From NCBI RefSeq assembly GCF_900176565.1, contig NZ_FXEH01000006.1, positions 496,001 through 560,000 of the forward strand: DNA of 64,000 bases, read 5' to 3'. Made by a program: the position numbers and the translations under genes. The notes under the pieces are model-generated. The model was given only the letters and a program-made list of their open reading frames with translations. It was not told the DNA's origin and ran no database searches. The DNA comes from Thalassobacillus devorans. Lineage in GTDB: Bacteria > Bacillota > Bacilli > Bacillales > Halobacillaceae. Position 1 is the first letter of the stretch. Each line of letters opens with the position of its first letter. Positions 51,201 to 59,789 of the stretch are shown piece by piece.

Positions 51201-51905
51201 ATGGATAACAGTAACCAGGTGATTTGTGATAAAAGGTCTTACTCTAGTGAGACTAAATCTCATAAACATAATTTTGGTCAGTTTCTTTTTCCTTTACAAG
51301 GTTCCTTAGAAATAAGTGCTCCTCTTCAAGAAATAAATCTTACTTCCGATTATTGCTTTTATCTTCCCCCTGCGCATAATCATGAATTTCGTTCAAAAGT
51401 CAGGAACGAATTTCTTATCTTAGACATTCCCGAAAGTTTTTTATTGTGGGATACAGAAAGCATGTATTTACCGTTGGATGAGCAGTGGACTTCGATTCGT
51501 TTCTTACTATTAAACGAGATTGGTAATAGGGGTAAAGAGTCAGCTTCACTCAGAGATTTAACCAGATATGTAGCACATAAATTAAAAAGCTCTAACCCCG
51601 CGTCAATTGAATATATTCACCGTCATTATAAAGAAACTATTACATTAGATACATTAGCTGGAATAGAAAATTATCATCCTATTTATTATTCTACATGGTT
51701 TAAACGAACAACAGGTAAAAGTCCCAAAGTATATATAACGGAGTTAAGGCTAAAAGAAGCGAAAAAATTATTAATGAACACTTCTTCGACCATATCGTAT
51801 GTTAGCCAGGAAATAGGTTTTGAAAACTCTTCTTCCTTCACAAGGTGGTTTGTTAAATGGGAAGGGGTGACTCCACAAAACTACAGAATGCTTAAGAATG
51901 GATAA
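51201..51905 (+). CDS. AraC-family transcriptional regulator
   Basis: The 234-residue protein has an N-terminal cupin-like sensing part (HKHNFGQFLFPLQGSLEISA). A C-terminal AraC domain follows, with ETITLDTLAGIENYHPIYYS and SYVSQEIGFENSSSFTRWF. The EamA exporter gene follows after 80 bp, with a terminator in between, so a local regulator-exporter pair is likely. ATG follows AAAAGGAGGAATTTGG. The gene is clearly more AT-rich than the first araC. Confidence 0.88.
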   Translation: MDNSNQVICDKRSYSSETKSHKHNFGQFLFPLQGSLEISAPLQEINLTSDYCFYLPPAHNHEFRSKVRNEFLILDIPESFLLWDTESMYLPLDEQWTSIRFLLLNEIGNRGKESASLRDLTRYVAHKLKSSNPASIEYIHRHYKETITLDTLAGIENYHPIYYSTWFKRTTGKSPKVYITELRLKEAKKLLMNTSSTISYVSQEIGFENSSSFTRWFVKWEGVTPQNYRMLKNG

Positions 51906-51909
51906 AAAG

Positions 51910-51972
51910 AACCTTAAACTCAGTAAAGATGAAGCAGTAAGATTCATCTACAATGGGTTTAAGGTCTTTTTA
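51910..51972 (+). terminator. Terminator after the second araC gene
   Basis: ACCTTAAACTCA and TGGGTTTAAGGT arms surround a second hairpin, followed by CTTTTTATT. Confidence 0.75.
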
Positions 51973-51986
51973 TTGAGGTGATTTAA

Positions 51987-52889
51987 ATGGAAAAGAAATG
52001 GTCTCCATTCTTAGTTTTACTAGCCGCCACTTTATGGGGGACAGCAGGTACGGCCCAGGCTCTCGCTCCAGATACTGCACACCCAGTTGTAATTGGAGTC
52101 ACCCGCTTAGCGTTAGGTGGTATTCCTTTATTAATTCTTCTTCTTCTATTAGGGAAGTTAAATTTTAAAATGCCAGTAAAAGAAACGCTTCTAGCCTCTT
52201 TAAGCATGGCATGTTATCAACCATTCTTTTTTTCTGCCGTAATGTTGACAGGTGTGGCTATAGGAACAGTCGTAGCTATTGGAAGTGCACCTGTTTTATC
52301 CGGAATTATTGAGTGGGTTTTTTTAAAGAAAAGACCTACAAGAGTATGGTGGTATTCAACTGCTTTATCGATAATAGGGTGCTTTATGATTTTTATAAAT
52401 AGAGAATCTGTAATTGTACACCCTTATGGCATAGTAATGGCTTTGGTAGCAGGATTATCTTTTGCGAGTTATACTTTGGTTAGTGGAAAATTAGTTAAGA
52501 AAAATTCATCCATTTCAATAGTGGCGATTGTATTTACACTTAGTGCAATCTTTCTATCCCCATTGTTATTTATCTATGACATGACATGGATTACTAAAGG
52601 GGATGGCATTGCAGTAAGTCTCCATCTTGGAATTGTTGCAACCGGCGTTGCCTATTTTCTGTTTGCCAGAGGTCTGATAAATGTTCCTTCATCAACAGCC
52701 GTTACTCTTTCATTGGCAGAACCCCTAACTGCTGCACTGTTGGGCGTATTTTTCCTTGGAGAGCATTTATCTTTAACTTCTTGGGTAGGTATCTGTTTCT
52801 TATTATTAGGGATTGGTTCGTTAATTCTGAATTCAAAGTATTCCAGTAAAAACATAAAGCTAAGATCCGGTTCCAATGTAAGTAAATAA
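51987..52889 (+). CDS. EamA/DMT-family exporter
   Basis: The 300-residue protein has ten hydrophobic segments in two EamA repeats. It starts WSPFLVLLAATLWGTAGTAQ, and the second repeat ends PLTAALLGVFFLGEHLSLTSW. Such carriers export amino acids, metabolites or drugs. It is the likely target of the AraC regulator just upstream. ATG 51987 follows TTGAGGTGATTTAA. Confidence 0.88.
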   Translation: MEKKWSPFLVLLAATLWGTAGTAQALAPDTAHPVVIGVTRLALGGIPLLILLLLLGKLNFKMPVKETLLASLSMACYQPFFFSAVMLTGVAIGTVVAIGSAPVLSGIIEWVFLKKRPTRVWWYSTALSIIGCFMIFINRESVIVHPYGIVMALVAGLSFASYTLVSGKLVKKNSSISIVAIVFTLSAIFLSPLLFIYDMTWITKGDGIAVSLHLGIVATGVAYFLFARGLINVPSSTAVTLSLAEPLTAALLGVFFLGEHLSLTSWVGICFLLLGIGSLILNSKYSSKNIKLRSGSNVSK

Positions 52890-52931
52890 GAGCAGAAAAA
52901 ATATTGGGTCAGTATTTAAGTAACCAATATA

Positions 52932-52973
52932 ATCTCGAATCCGAGTCTTAATGAAAAGGGGGCTTTACTATTA
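52932..52973 (+). repeat. Family C intergenic element, copy 5
   Basis: ATCTCGAATCCGAGTCTTAA and AAAAGGGGGCTTTACTATTAA match the family core. Confidence 0.6.
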
Positions 52974-52992
52974 AAGAGGAAAGGATATTTCA

Positions 52993-53313
52993 ATGAATTT
53001 CAGTTTTGTGAAGTTTGAAGTGTTATTACCAGAAGAATACATTGTACCTTTACGTGACCAATTGAACAAAAATAAAGTATTAACTGTTGGAGAGTATGAT
53101 CATGTAGTATCTTATACTGAGACCAAAGGGTATTGGAGGCCCCTAGAATCTTCAGAACCTTATTCAGGTGAAAAGAATAAAGTAACATTTGGATCAGAGT
53201 GCAAAATGGAATTTAAGTCGCCTTACAAGAGAATAGAGGAGATAAGAAATATTATTAAAAATATTCATCCATATGAGGAACCTGTAATTAATGTCGTGCC
53301 ATTAATTACGTAG
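52993..53313 (+). CDS. NIF3/YqfO insert-domain-like protein
   Basis: The 106-residue protein matches the small CutA-like domain inserted in bacterial YqfO/NIF3 proteins. It begins FVKFEVLLPEEYIVPLRDQL and ends EIRNIIKNIHPYEEPVINVV, with the conserved HPYEEP. Here it is a stand-alone protein. Function is unknown, possibly metal binding. ATG 52993 follows AAAGAGGAAAGG. It sits between two family C elements. Confidence 0.75.
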   Translation: MNFSFVKFEVLLPEEYIVPLRDQLNKNKVLTVGEYDHVVSYTETKGYWRPLESSEPYSGEKNKVTFGSECKMEFKSPYKRIEEIRNIIKNIHPYEEPVINVVPLIT

Positions 53314-53331
53314 CTTTTAGAATGATTTTTT

Positions 53332-53391
53332 GATATCGAGTTTTAAAGTATAGGGGGCTTATCTGGAGTAAAGATAAGTCTCTTTTTAGTG
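53332..53391 (+). repeat. Family C intergenic element, copy 6 (with terminator hairpin)
   Basis: GATATCGAGTTTTAAAG and TATAGGGGGCTTATCT match the core. ACTTATCT-type arms around GGAGTA, followed by CTCTTTTT, give a terminator. Confidence 0.55.
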
Positions 53392-53488
53392 AAAAAGGAT
53401 TGAGTTCCTGAAGATGATTTGAAATAATTGGAATTATGTATAGGGTGACTTTATCAATAAATACACTACCATCAATTAAGGAGGTACT

Positions 53489-53764
53489 ATGAAGAAAACA
53501 TTATTAGCTATATCAGCAATTGTTAACCTACTTTACTTAATAAACGTGCTTGTTGATTTCGGTATCAGGCTGTCCAGTGTAATGAATGTTGTCTTGGGGT
53601 TGATATTTGTAGTAAGTATTTTGGGGTCATTATTTTTCCTAATACAATCTAAAAAAAATTCGGGCTATCACCCTTATCTCTCACTTACGGTGCTTACATT
53701 AAGTATAGCTTCCTTTGGATGGTTTACTTTTATAAATTATTTATCATTAATAATGGAAGTGTAA
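53489..53764 (+). CDS. Small membrane protein
   Basis: The 91-residue protein has three hydrophobic segments: LLAISAIVNLLYLINVLVDF, the region from SVMNVVLGLIFVVSILGSLF, and LTVLTLSIASFGWFTFINYL. A QSKKNSGYHP loop lies between. No family was recognised. ATG 53489 follows AAGGAGGTACT. It lies between two family C elements. Confidence 0.6.
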   Translation: MKKTLLAISAIVNLLYLINVLVDFGIRLSSVMNVVLGLIFVVSILGSLFFLIQSKKNSGYHPYLSLTVLTLSIASFGWFTFINYLSLIMEV

Positions 53765-53780
53765 AGTCTCTTATAAGGTC

Positions 53781-53841
53781 GATATCTTGAAATCGAGTCT
53801 TCATGTAACGGGGGCAAATCTTGAATAAGACATGCTTTTTT
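53781..53841 (+). repeat. Family C intergenic element, copy 7
   Basis: GATATCTTGAAATCGAGTCT and AACGGGGGCAAATCTTGAAT follow the family consensus closely. Confidence 0.65.
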
Positions 53842-53888
53842 TGTATGGGAAAAGGTCATTTTATTAATAAATACAATCTGAAAAAGGA

Positions 53889-54746
53889 ATGGGGACTTGT
53901 ATGACTGAAATTAAAGAAATAGGATCTTTATGTTCTTTAGACGACAAAGGCTATATCATAAACCAGTCTGATAACAAAAATATCAATAAGAAATTCAGAG
54001 AAGTCATCCAACTTATAAAGGAAAGCTGTCTTTACGCTTTACCAAAGGAAATTCACAGCATTTACATAAGAGGTTCTGTGCCAAGAGGGTTAGACATTGA
54101 AGGTGTATCGGATGTGGACGTAATAATCGTAACCTATTCCAATCCTCAAGAACTTGACCTGAATTGGGTGGAGGAGACGGAACAATTTATTGATCAAAAA
54201 TTTTCTTTTATCAACGGTATAGAATTAGGATTCAGCCCTTTAAGTGAGGTTGAAGAGTCAAAATATTGCTCTATGATCCCTTTTATTCTAAAAACCTATG
54301 GAATTTGTGTTTATGGTGAAAACCTAATAAGTAAGCTTCCTGATTATAAACCCGACAGCTCCTTGGCGAACGAACACCTCATTCACTTAACATCTCTAAT
54401 TAGTAAAGCCAAGCATGATTTAACGGGAAATGAAGACATTGAGGACATTAAGGATTGCTGTTCATGGATCATGAGAATTATTGTGAGGGCTGGTTGTGCG
54501 CTTGTCATTGTTCAAGAAGAGTCGTATACAAGGGATCTATTCCCAGCCTATGAACTATTTTCGAAGCACTATCCTGAAAAAGAGCAAGAGATGAGAACAG
54601 CCCTTTGGTACGCAATCAACCCCTTATCAAGCTCAGAAGAGATATTGAAATTCTTGGGTCACTTTGGAAACTGGATAGAGGCGGAAACAGAAAATTGGCT
54701 TGACGTTTATAACCCAACAAGGAAAATGCATCTACCACTTCAGTGA
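53889..54746 (+). CDS. Nucleotidyltransferase-domain protein
   Basis: The product starts at GTG/ATG near 53889-53901; the first good ATG is 53901, behind GGAATGGGGAC. The protein of about 281 residues has a nucleotidyltransferase motif: YIRGSVPRGLDIEGVSDVDV, with the GS and DVD positions that hold two metal ions. The remainder is helical. Relatives include aminoglycoside adenylyltransferases, but the resistance role is not established. It is a single gene between two family C elements. Confidence 0.75.
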   Translation: MGTCMTEIKEIGSLCSLDDKGYIINQSDNKNINKKFREVIQLIKESCLYALPKEIHSIYIRGSVPRGLDIEGVSDVDVIIVTYSNPQELDLNWVEETEQFIDQKFSFINGIELGFSPLSEVEESKYCSMIPFILKTYGICVYGENLISKLPDYKPDSSLANEHLIHLTSLISKAKHDLTGNEDIEDIKDCCSWIMRIIVRAGCALVIVQEESYTRDLFPAYELFSKHYPEKEQEMRTALWYAINPLSSSEEILKFLGHFGNWIEAETENWLDVYNPTRKMHLPLQ

Positions 54747-54795
54747 TATAGTTACTGTTTCTTTTTTATTTAAATTAAAGGGTAAACAACAAAGT

Positions 54796-54882
54796 TATCT
54801 CGAATTCAAGTCTTCTGTTAAAGGGGCGATTATTCAATAAGAATTAATCGCCTTTTCTCTACTTAAGAATGGGATAGGTTTG
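54796..54882 (+). repeat. Family C intergenic element, copy 8 (best full copy)
   Basis: TATCTCGAATTCAAGTCTTC, then AAAGGGGCGATTATTCAATA, then GAATTAATCGCCTTTTCTCT, and a trailing AAGAATGGGATAGGTT. The GGCGATTATTC/GAATTAATCGCC hairpin (54824-54852) with T-run can terminate transcription. Confidence 0.7.
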
Positions 54883-54920
54883 TTGAAGACACAGGTTTGA
54901 GAACCGTTTTAAAAAAACTA

Positions 54921-54949
54921 TTTACAAATTTGGTAGATAAAAGGATAAT
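54921..54949 (+). promoter_or_regulatory. Promoter of the T-box leader
   Basis: TTTACA at 54921-54926 and GATAAT at 54944-54949 are separated by 17 bp. Confidence 0.6.
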
Positions 54950-54965
54950 GTAGAGAAATATCTAA

Positions 54966-55250
54966 CTGCGATGAAGAGAAGAGTAGGTAAATCAATTTTC
55001 TTACAGAGAGCCCCGTTAGGTGAGAAGGGGTAGGAATTGTTTACTGAACCAAGCCTCAGAGCATCATATTGGAACCTTTTGAAGGGGATAGTGTGACGGG
55101 AGCTCCCGTTATAGAGCTAGGGTATAAACAACGATAAAGTCTGTCGTACCCGACAAGATTAATATGGTGACATATTAATAAACTGGGGTGGCACCGCGAT
55201 AAAATACAATCTCGCCCCCAAGACACATGTCTTGGGGGTGGGATTTTTTA
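54966..55250 (+). ncRNA. T-box leader controlling an MFS transporter
   Basis: Stem I pieces include GATGAAGAGAAGAGTAGG (the AGTA bulge) and CAGAGAGCC. The T-box core is ACTGGGGTGGCACCGCG at 55183-55199, and the terminator CGCCCCCAAGACA / TGTCTTGGGGGTG plus T-run lies at 55211-55250. The specifier lies in TTTACTGAACC. ACT (Thr) fits best because a purine follows, but TAC (Tyr) cannot be excluded. The leader lies 52 bp before the MFS gene. Confidence 0.92.
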
Positions 55251-55302
55251 TTTACCAAAATCATTTTACTGATAATCAGTCAATAATGAAGGAGGATTTG
55301 AT

Positions 55303-56568
55303 GTGGATATAAAGAAAGTATTTTATACGTGGAAGAACCCCTTTCTCCTACTATTCGGTATCGGATTATCAAATATAGGGGATTGGATCTATTTAATTGC
55401 ATTGAATTTGATTGTTTTAGATATGACGGGTTCACCTCTCGCTGTGGCAGCCCTATACATTCTAAAGCCTTTAGCGACAATATTCACTAACTTCTGGTCT
55501 GGAACCATCATCGACCGTCTGAATCAGCGAGACCTTATGGTGAGGTTGGATTTAGTAACGGCAGTTCTAATCTTTATTCTTCCTTCGATATCATCCCTTT
55601 GGCTGATTTATTTGGTTGTTTTCTTAATCAATATGGGAAGTTCAGTTTTCGAGCCTACTTCTATGACATACATAACTAAATTGATACCTTCAGAAAAGAG
55701 AAAAAGGTTTAATTCCCTTAGAAGTCTCATTGATTCTGGTGGCTTTCTGATTGGTCCTGCCATAGCTGGTCTGCTTTTTATGTTAGGAACTCCTTACATG
55801 GCAATCTATATAAATGCATTAACATTTTTAGGATCAGGATTAATTACCTTATTACTCCCCCAACTAGATGATTCAACATGGAAACAAAAAAGTTTTCCTG
55901 ACCTATCCTTCGGGCTTCTAAAGAAGGACTGGAATATAGTTAGGATTTTCACTCATAACTTTCCTTTTGTAATGGTGATCTATTTCTTGTTTAGCCTGAT
56001 GATGGTAATGGCTACGGCTTTAGATTCACTCGAGGCAGCTTTCTCTAAGGAGGTTTTACAGTTATCTGATTCGGAGTATGGCTTTTTGGTAAGTATTGCA
56101 GGGTTTGGTATTGCAGTGGGCGCAGTTGTAAACACCTTATTTGCTAAGAAAATATCTACTTCATTATTGATTGGGTTGGGACCGTTATTTGTTTCCGTTG
56201 GATATATTGTTTACGCTTTTTCATCAAGTTTTGAAATAGCTGCGTTAGGGTTTGTAGTGCTATCATTTTCACTTGCATTTGCAAATACAGGCTTTCACAC
56301 CTTCTATCAAAATAATATTCCTGTTAATGTTATGGGGAGGGTAGGAAGTATTTATGGTCTTATCGAAGCGTTTATTATCATAGTAGCAACTATTTCTATT
56401 GGTATAGCTGCTCAATTATTATCTGTTAAGTTGGCTGTAATTATTGGTTCATTTTTAATGCTTTTAGTTACAGGCGCATTGTGTTTGATGAGTTTTTACT
56501 TTGAGAAAAAGTTTGATGAACCCGTATATGAGACTGAAACAAATGAAGGTTTATGGGAAGTAAATTAA
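55303..56568 (+). CDS. MFS transporter (DHA3/MefA-like), T-box controlled
   Basis: The 421-residue protein has 12 membrane segments. It starts with FLLLFGIGLSNIGDWIYLIA and has FWSGTIIDRLNQRDLMVRLD, the loop 2-3 motif of DHA3-type exporters such as macrolide efflux proteins. A T-box leader upstream means it is made when one tRNA is uncharged. That is unusual for a drug exporter and suggests an amino-acid-linked substrate or a response to a synthetase inhibitor. The start is GTG 55303 after GGAGGATTTGAT. Confidence 0.85.
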   Translation: MDIKKVFYTWKNPFLLLFGIGLSNIGDWIYLIALNLIVLDMTGSPLAVAALYILKPLATIFTNFWSGTIIDRLNQRDLMVRLDLVTAVLIFILPSISSLWLIYLVVFLINMGSSVFEPTSMTYITKLIPSEKRKRFNSLRSLIDSGGFLIGPAIAGLLFMLGTPYMAIYINALTFLGSGLITLLLPQLDDSTWKQKSFPDLSFGLLKKDWNIVRIFTHNFPFVMVIYFLFSLMMVMATALDSLEAAFSKEVLQLSDSEYGFLVSIAGFGIAVGAVVNTLFAKKISTSLLIGLGPLFVSVGYIVYAFSSSFEIAALGFVVLSFSLAFANTGFHTFYQNNIPVNVMGRVGSIYGLIEAFIIIVATISIGIAAQLLSVKLAVIIGSFLMLLVTGALCLMSFYFEKKFDEPVYETETNEGLWEVN

Positions 56569-56618
56569 TGCTTTTACATTGCAAACTTCATGGTAATCCT
56601 TAGTTGGGAGTCCTGTTT

Positions 56619-56682
56619 TATCTTGATTACAAGTACTCCAGAAAAAGGAGCGATCGTTTAATTAAGAGGTATTCGTCACTAC
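56619..56682 (+). repeat. Family C intergenic element, copy 9 (degraded)
   Basis: TATCTTGATTACAAGTACTC and AAAAAGGAGCGATCGTTTAA partly match the core; the second hairpin is lost. Confidence 0.45.
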
Positions 56683-56717
56683 CTGTATTATTTTGATGTG
56701 GAAAGGAAGTATTTCAA

Positions 56718-57229
56718 ATGGATGTGAAAATAGAGCCATTAAAAGGATTTACTCCACAAATAGGTCACTTAGTGTCGCAAATGAACTATGTGCGAAAAAC
56801 AACATTAGAAGCTGTATTAGGACTAACAACCTCCGAATTGGATTTTTTACCAAGTAAGGAGGGGAATAGTATTGGAGCCCTTTTATTACATATAGCTGCT
56901 GTAGAGAAAGGATTTCAAATAGAAATTTTTGATGGCCGAAGACCAAATGAGCAGGAAATGTTGGAATGGGGAGCTCCATATAGTCTTGGAGAAAAAGGAA
57001 GAAAAAATATTAATGGATATCCATTAGAATTTTATATCACCAAACTTGAAGAAGTTAACATAGAACACTTCAGAAATTTGCAACGTTGACTGATGATTGG
57101 TTATACGAAAACAGGCTATGGGATAATAATCCATCTAATAACTACTTTATTTGGTTTCACGTATTTGAAGATGAAATTAATCATAGAGGGCAAATAAGAA
57201 TAATTAGAAAAATGTTGTTAAAAGAATAA
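56718..57229 (+). pseudogene. DinB-family protein, frameshifted
   Basis: The first frame gives 123 residues with the DinB/YfiT pattern: LVSQMNYVRKTTLEAVLGL and NSIGALLLHIAAVEKGFQ. It then stops at TGA 57087. The second frame, one base back, continues from 57086 with TDDWLYENRLWDNN and WFHVFEDEINHRGQIRIIRK, and ends at TAA 57227. The joined protein would be about 170 residues with a normal His-metal site. A 1-bp loss near 57080 explains it. A family C element lies on each side. Confidence 0.7.
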
Positions 57230-57268
57230 TCATTTATTTCATTGTTTATCATGTATGTTTTATCAGAT

Positions 57269-57318
57269 TATCTTGAAACCGAGTCTTCCGTTATTGGGGG
57301 GCGATTCCGTAATAGTAA
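57269..57318 (+). repeat. Family C intergenic element, copy 10
   Basis: TATCTTGAAACCGAGTCTTC and CGTTATTGGGGGGCGATTCC match the core; only the terminator half is missing. Confidence 0.6.
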
Positions 57319-57423
57319 ATTATGATGCCTCATCATTTACGAAAAAGAAATGGTTTTAAGCAATCGAAAAGAATTCTTTAGAAGACATATATGTAAAACT
57401 TAGGAATATAGGAGGTAAGAGAT

Positions 57424-57609
57424 ATGAAGATTCATAGAATGAATCATGTAGGTATAATCGTAAATGTTCTATCTCCTGCTTCTTAACCTTGAATTTAGAG
57501 AGCTAGGGGAAAACGAGGGCCAGAAGGGATTATTTTAGAGTATGCGGAGCAAATAAATATTGAGGGGACTTTGTTAAGCAAAAAGGGACGAAATCTATCT
57601 GTTGATTAA
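57424..57609 (+). pseudogene. VOC-family remnant with internal deletion
   Basis: ATG 57424, after AGGAGGTAAGAGAT, starts MKIHRMNHVGIIVN, a typical first strand of a VOC protein. It runs into a stop after about 20 residues. Further on, another frame gives RGPEGIILEYAEQI, the usual last strand of such proteins, to TAA 57607. The middle is gone, so the gene has been deleted internally. Confidence 0.5.
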
Positions 57610-57659
57610 CCACTTCATCCTCCTATTTCTTAATGATCCCTCAGTAAGGAGGTTAATAT

Positions 57660-58214
57660 TTGAAGAAGCAAGTGTTGTTTATTCACAGTGCAGGTCCTCA
57701 GGAAGGGAAGCAAGGAAGTAGTCACCTAATCGCATACTTACAAAAATCTATTAGTGCGGATTACCACTTTTCCTCTCCTGCCATGCCAGATCCTGAAAAC
57801 CCGAGTTATGCTTTGTGGAAGGACGTACTGAAAGAGAAACTTTCTGAATTGAAGGGTAATGTCATTCTGATCGGCCATTCACTTGGTGGCTCTGTACTAT
57901 TAAAATATCTTTCAGAAGAATCTTGTGACTTATCGATATCTGGCTTAATTGTGATGGGAACACCATACTGGGGCCTAGATAAAGAGTGGCCATTTAAAGA
58001 ATTTGACCTCTCTGATGATTTTGCTTCGAGACTTCCTAAAATCTCACAAATCTATCTTTATCATAGCCGTAATGATGAAGTGGTCCCTTTTAGTCATTTA
58101 GAGCACTATGCCTATAAGCTTCCACATGCGAACACTAGGATCTTCGAGTACTACGGGCATTTATTTCAGGATGATTTGCCTGAACTTGTACAAGATATCG
58201 AGTCTTCCGGGTAG
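57660..58214 (+). CDS. RBBP9/YdeN-like alpha/beta hydrolase
   Basis: The 184-residue protein starts at TTG 57660 behind AAGGAGG. It reads QVLFIHSAGPQEGKQGSSHL and has the nucleophile motif IGHSLGGSVLLKYL (Ser in GHSLGG). The late acid and His appear as YHSRNDEVVPF and YGHLFQDDL. This is the small serine hydrolase group of RBBP9 and YdeN. Substrate is unknown. A GNAT gene follows after 44 bp. Confidence 0.85.
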   Translation: MKKQVLFIHSAGPQEGKQGSSHLIAYLQKSISADYHFSSPAMPDPENPSYALWKDVLKEKLSELKGNVILIGHSLGGSVLLKYLSEESCDLSISGLIVMGTPYWGLDKEWPFKEFDLSDDFASRLPKISQIYLYHSRNDEVVPFSHLEHYAYKLPHANTRIFEYYGHLFQDDLPELVQDIESSG

Positions 58215-58258
58215 TGCGTGTTTGTTTTCAGTAATTTTACTACAAAGGGGGAAATTTG

Positions 58259-58732
58259 GTGAGCAATATAATGCTGCGAGACGTAATGGAAGATGATCTT
58301 CCGTTTTTCTTCAAACACCAACAGGATCGGGATGCCAATCATATGGCGGCATTTACAAGTGAGGACCCGCGAGATTGGAACAGCTTCTTAACACAGTGGA
58401 ATAAAATTCTGGCGGATGAAGACATCATCAAGCAAACCATCACTGTTCAGAATAATGTTGCTGGAAATATTCTGTGTTTCGAACAGTTCGGCGTACCAGG
58501 AGTCAGCTACTGGATAGGTAAAGAATATTGGGGCAAAGGAATCGCTACCGATGCTTTAAGGGAATTTCTAAAACAGGTTACCATTCGTCCACTTTATGCG
58601 CGTGCTGCCAAGGACAACATTAGGTCACTCAAGGTATTGGAGAAATGTGGTTTTACAATCTCTGGGGAAGACAGTGGGTTTTCTAACGCACGAGGTCAAG
58701 ATGTAGAAGAATTTGTTCTTATACTTGAATAA
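58259..58732 (+). CDS. GNAT-family N-acetyltransferase (RimJ/RimL type)
   Basis: The start is GTG 58259 behind AAAGGGGGAAA; the TTG one codon earlier is less likely. The 157-residue product begins SNIMLRDVMEDDLPFFFKHQ. The acetyl-CoA motif is YWIGKEYWGKGIATDALREF, followed by NIRSLKVLEKCGF. It is an N-terminal or small-molecule acetyltransferase of unknown target. Confidence 0.87.
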   Translation: MSNIMLRDVMEDDLPFFFKHQQDRDANHMAAFTSEDPRDWNSFLTQWNKILADEDIIKQTITVQNNVAGNILCFEQFGVPGVSYWIGKEYWGKGIATDALREFLKQVTIRPLYARAAKDNIRSLKVLEKCGFTISGEDSGFSNARGQDVEEFVLILE

Positions 58733-58885
58733 AGATTATTTGCACTACGAAATTGCGCTCGTTATTCTTAATCCTGCTAAATGATTTTTAGAAACTTTAG
58801 GGTTTCTGTAGGATGGAGGAACCCAACTTCGGGGTGAGTAAAATGTGCTCATTTAAGAAATTAATTGCTAAAGGTGACAGATAAG

Positions 58886-59035
58886 ATGATAATTCTTCTA
58901 TTTACAGCTGTTCATATATTGTTAGGCTAAATATTAATTTATTTCAAAGGGAAATTGCCAAAACCACTAAGTACTTTTTCTATTATCTTACTTGGTATGA
59001 GTTTCTTATATCTTGTCAAAGGATTTTTTATATAA
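58886..59035 (+). pseudogene. Small membrane protein with in-frame TAA
   Basis: ATG 58886, after AAAGGTGACAGATAAG, begins MIILLFTAVHILLG. A TAA at 58928 interrupts it. The frame then continues ILIYFKGKLPKPLSTFSIIL, LGMSFLYLVKGFFI to TAA 59033. Two clear membrane segments joined by a basic loop indicate one protein of about 49 residues, now broken. Confidence 0.45.
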
Positions 59036-59175
59036 AGCACGTACTTGCGTTCGAAAAATATTTATGGTGGCGAGTGTTCAAGGATAGGAGATGATACGGT
59101 ATCTCCTTTCGAATACAGGAATATTGAACAGAGAAGTGAAGTTTATATGGGATGACGGTGAAAGGTTGAGGAGGG

Positions 59176-59664
59176 GTGTGTTTGGGTAAAGCCTGGAATT
59201 TATTTTTAGGAATGTTTGTTATCTTTGCACTGACAGGGTGTATTGCGGAAGATTATGATGTTGGTGTTCCAACCGCTCATTTAAATACAGAATCTCACCT
59301 AGTTGCAGGGAGTCAATACATACAATTAACAGAAGCAAATATTGACTGGCGTTCCTCAAGTGGAGAAGTAGAGAAAAACATAGGTAATGTTGAAGAATTT
59401 GGGTTGTCTCAAGAGGAAATAAATGTTTTTCCAAACCAGGAAGCTTCTATAGAGTTTGAAGAGAATAAAGAAAATGGGGGAGATATTTGGACTGACCCCA
59501 CGATAACAGCTGCATTATGGATGAATGGAGAAAAAACCGACATCAAATGGAATGAATATAGAGAATTTCGATTTCCAACGAACAAGGGAAATTATGTTTT
59601 AGAAGTTACGTTTGCAAATGGAAACAAAACTGCTCAATATGTAGGGAATATTGTTATTCGATGA
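59176..59664 (+). CDS. Predicted lipoprotein of unknown function
   Basis: The start is GTG 59176 or TTG 59182, after GAGGAGGGG. The protein of about 160 residues has a lipobox LTGC at about residues 19-22 after a short hydrophobic signal (LFLGMFVIFA). It should be lipid-anchored on the outer face of the membrane. The mature part is polar and ends in two strand-like stretches: EYREFRFPTNKGNYVLEVTF, then TAQYVGNIVIR. No family was recognised. Confidence 0.65.
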   Translation: MCLGKAWNLFLGMFVIFALTGCIAEDYDVGVPTAHLNTESHLVAGSQYIQLTEANIDWRSSSGEVEKNIGNVEEFGLSQEEINVFPNQEASIEFEENKENGGDIWTDPTITAALWMNGEKTDIKWNEYREFRFPTNKGNYVLEVTFANGNKTAQYVGNIVIR

Positions 59665-59712
59665 TTATTTCACCAAAAATTTCAAATAAGCTAATTACGA
59701 TGGAATTAGTAG

Positions 59713-59768
59713 AAAGTGCCTCCCTCTCGTCGCATTAAGCTAATACTCAGGGGGGGGGCAGGCACTTT
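59713..59768 (+). repeat. Family A hairpin repeat, copy 17
   Basis: AAAGTGCCTCCCTC and GGGGGGGCAGGCACTTT arms flank GTCGCATTAAGCTAATACTC. Confidence 0.75.
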
Positions 59769-59789
59769 ATCAATTATGGATGTTGAAGA

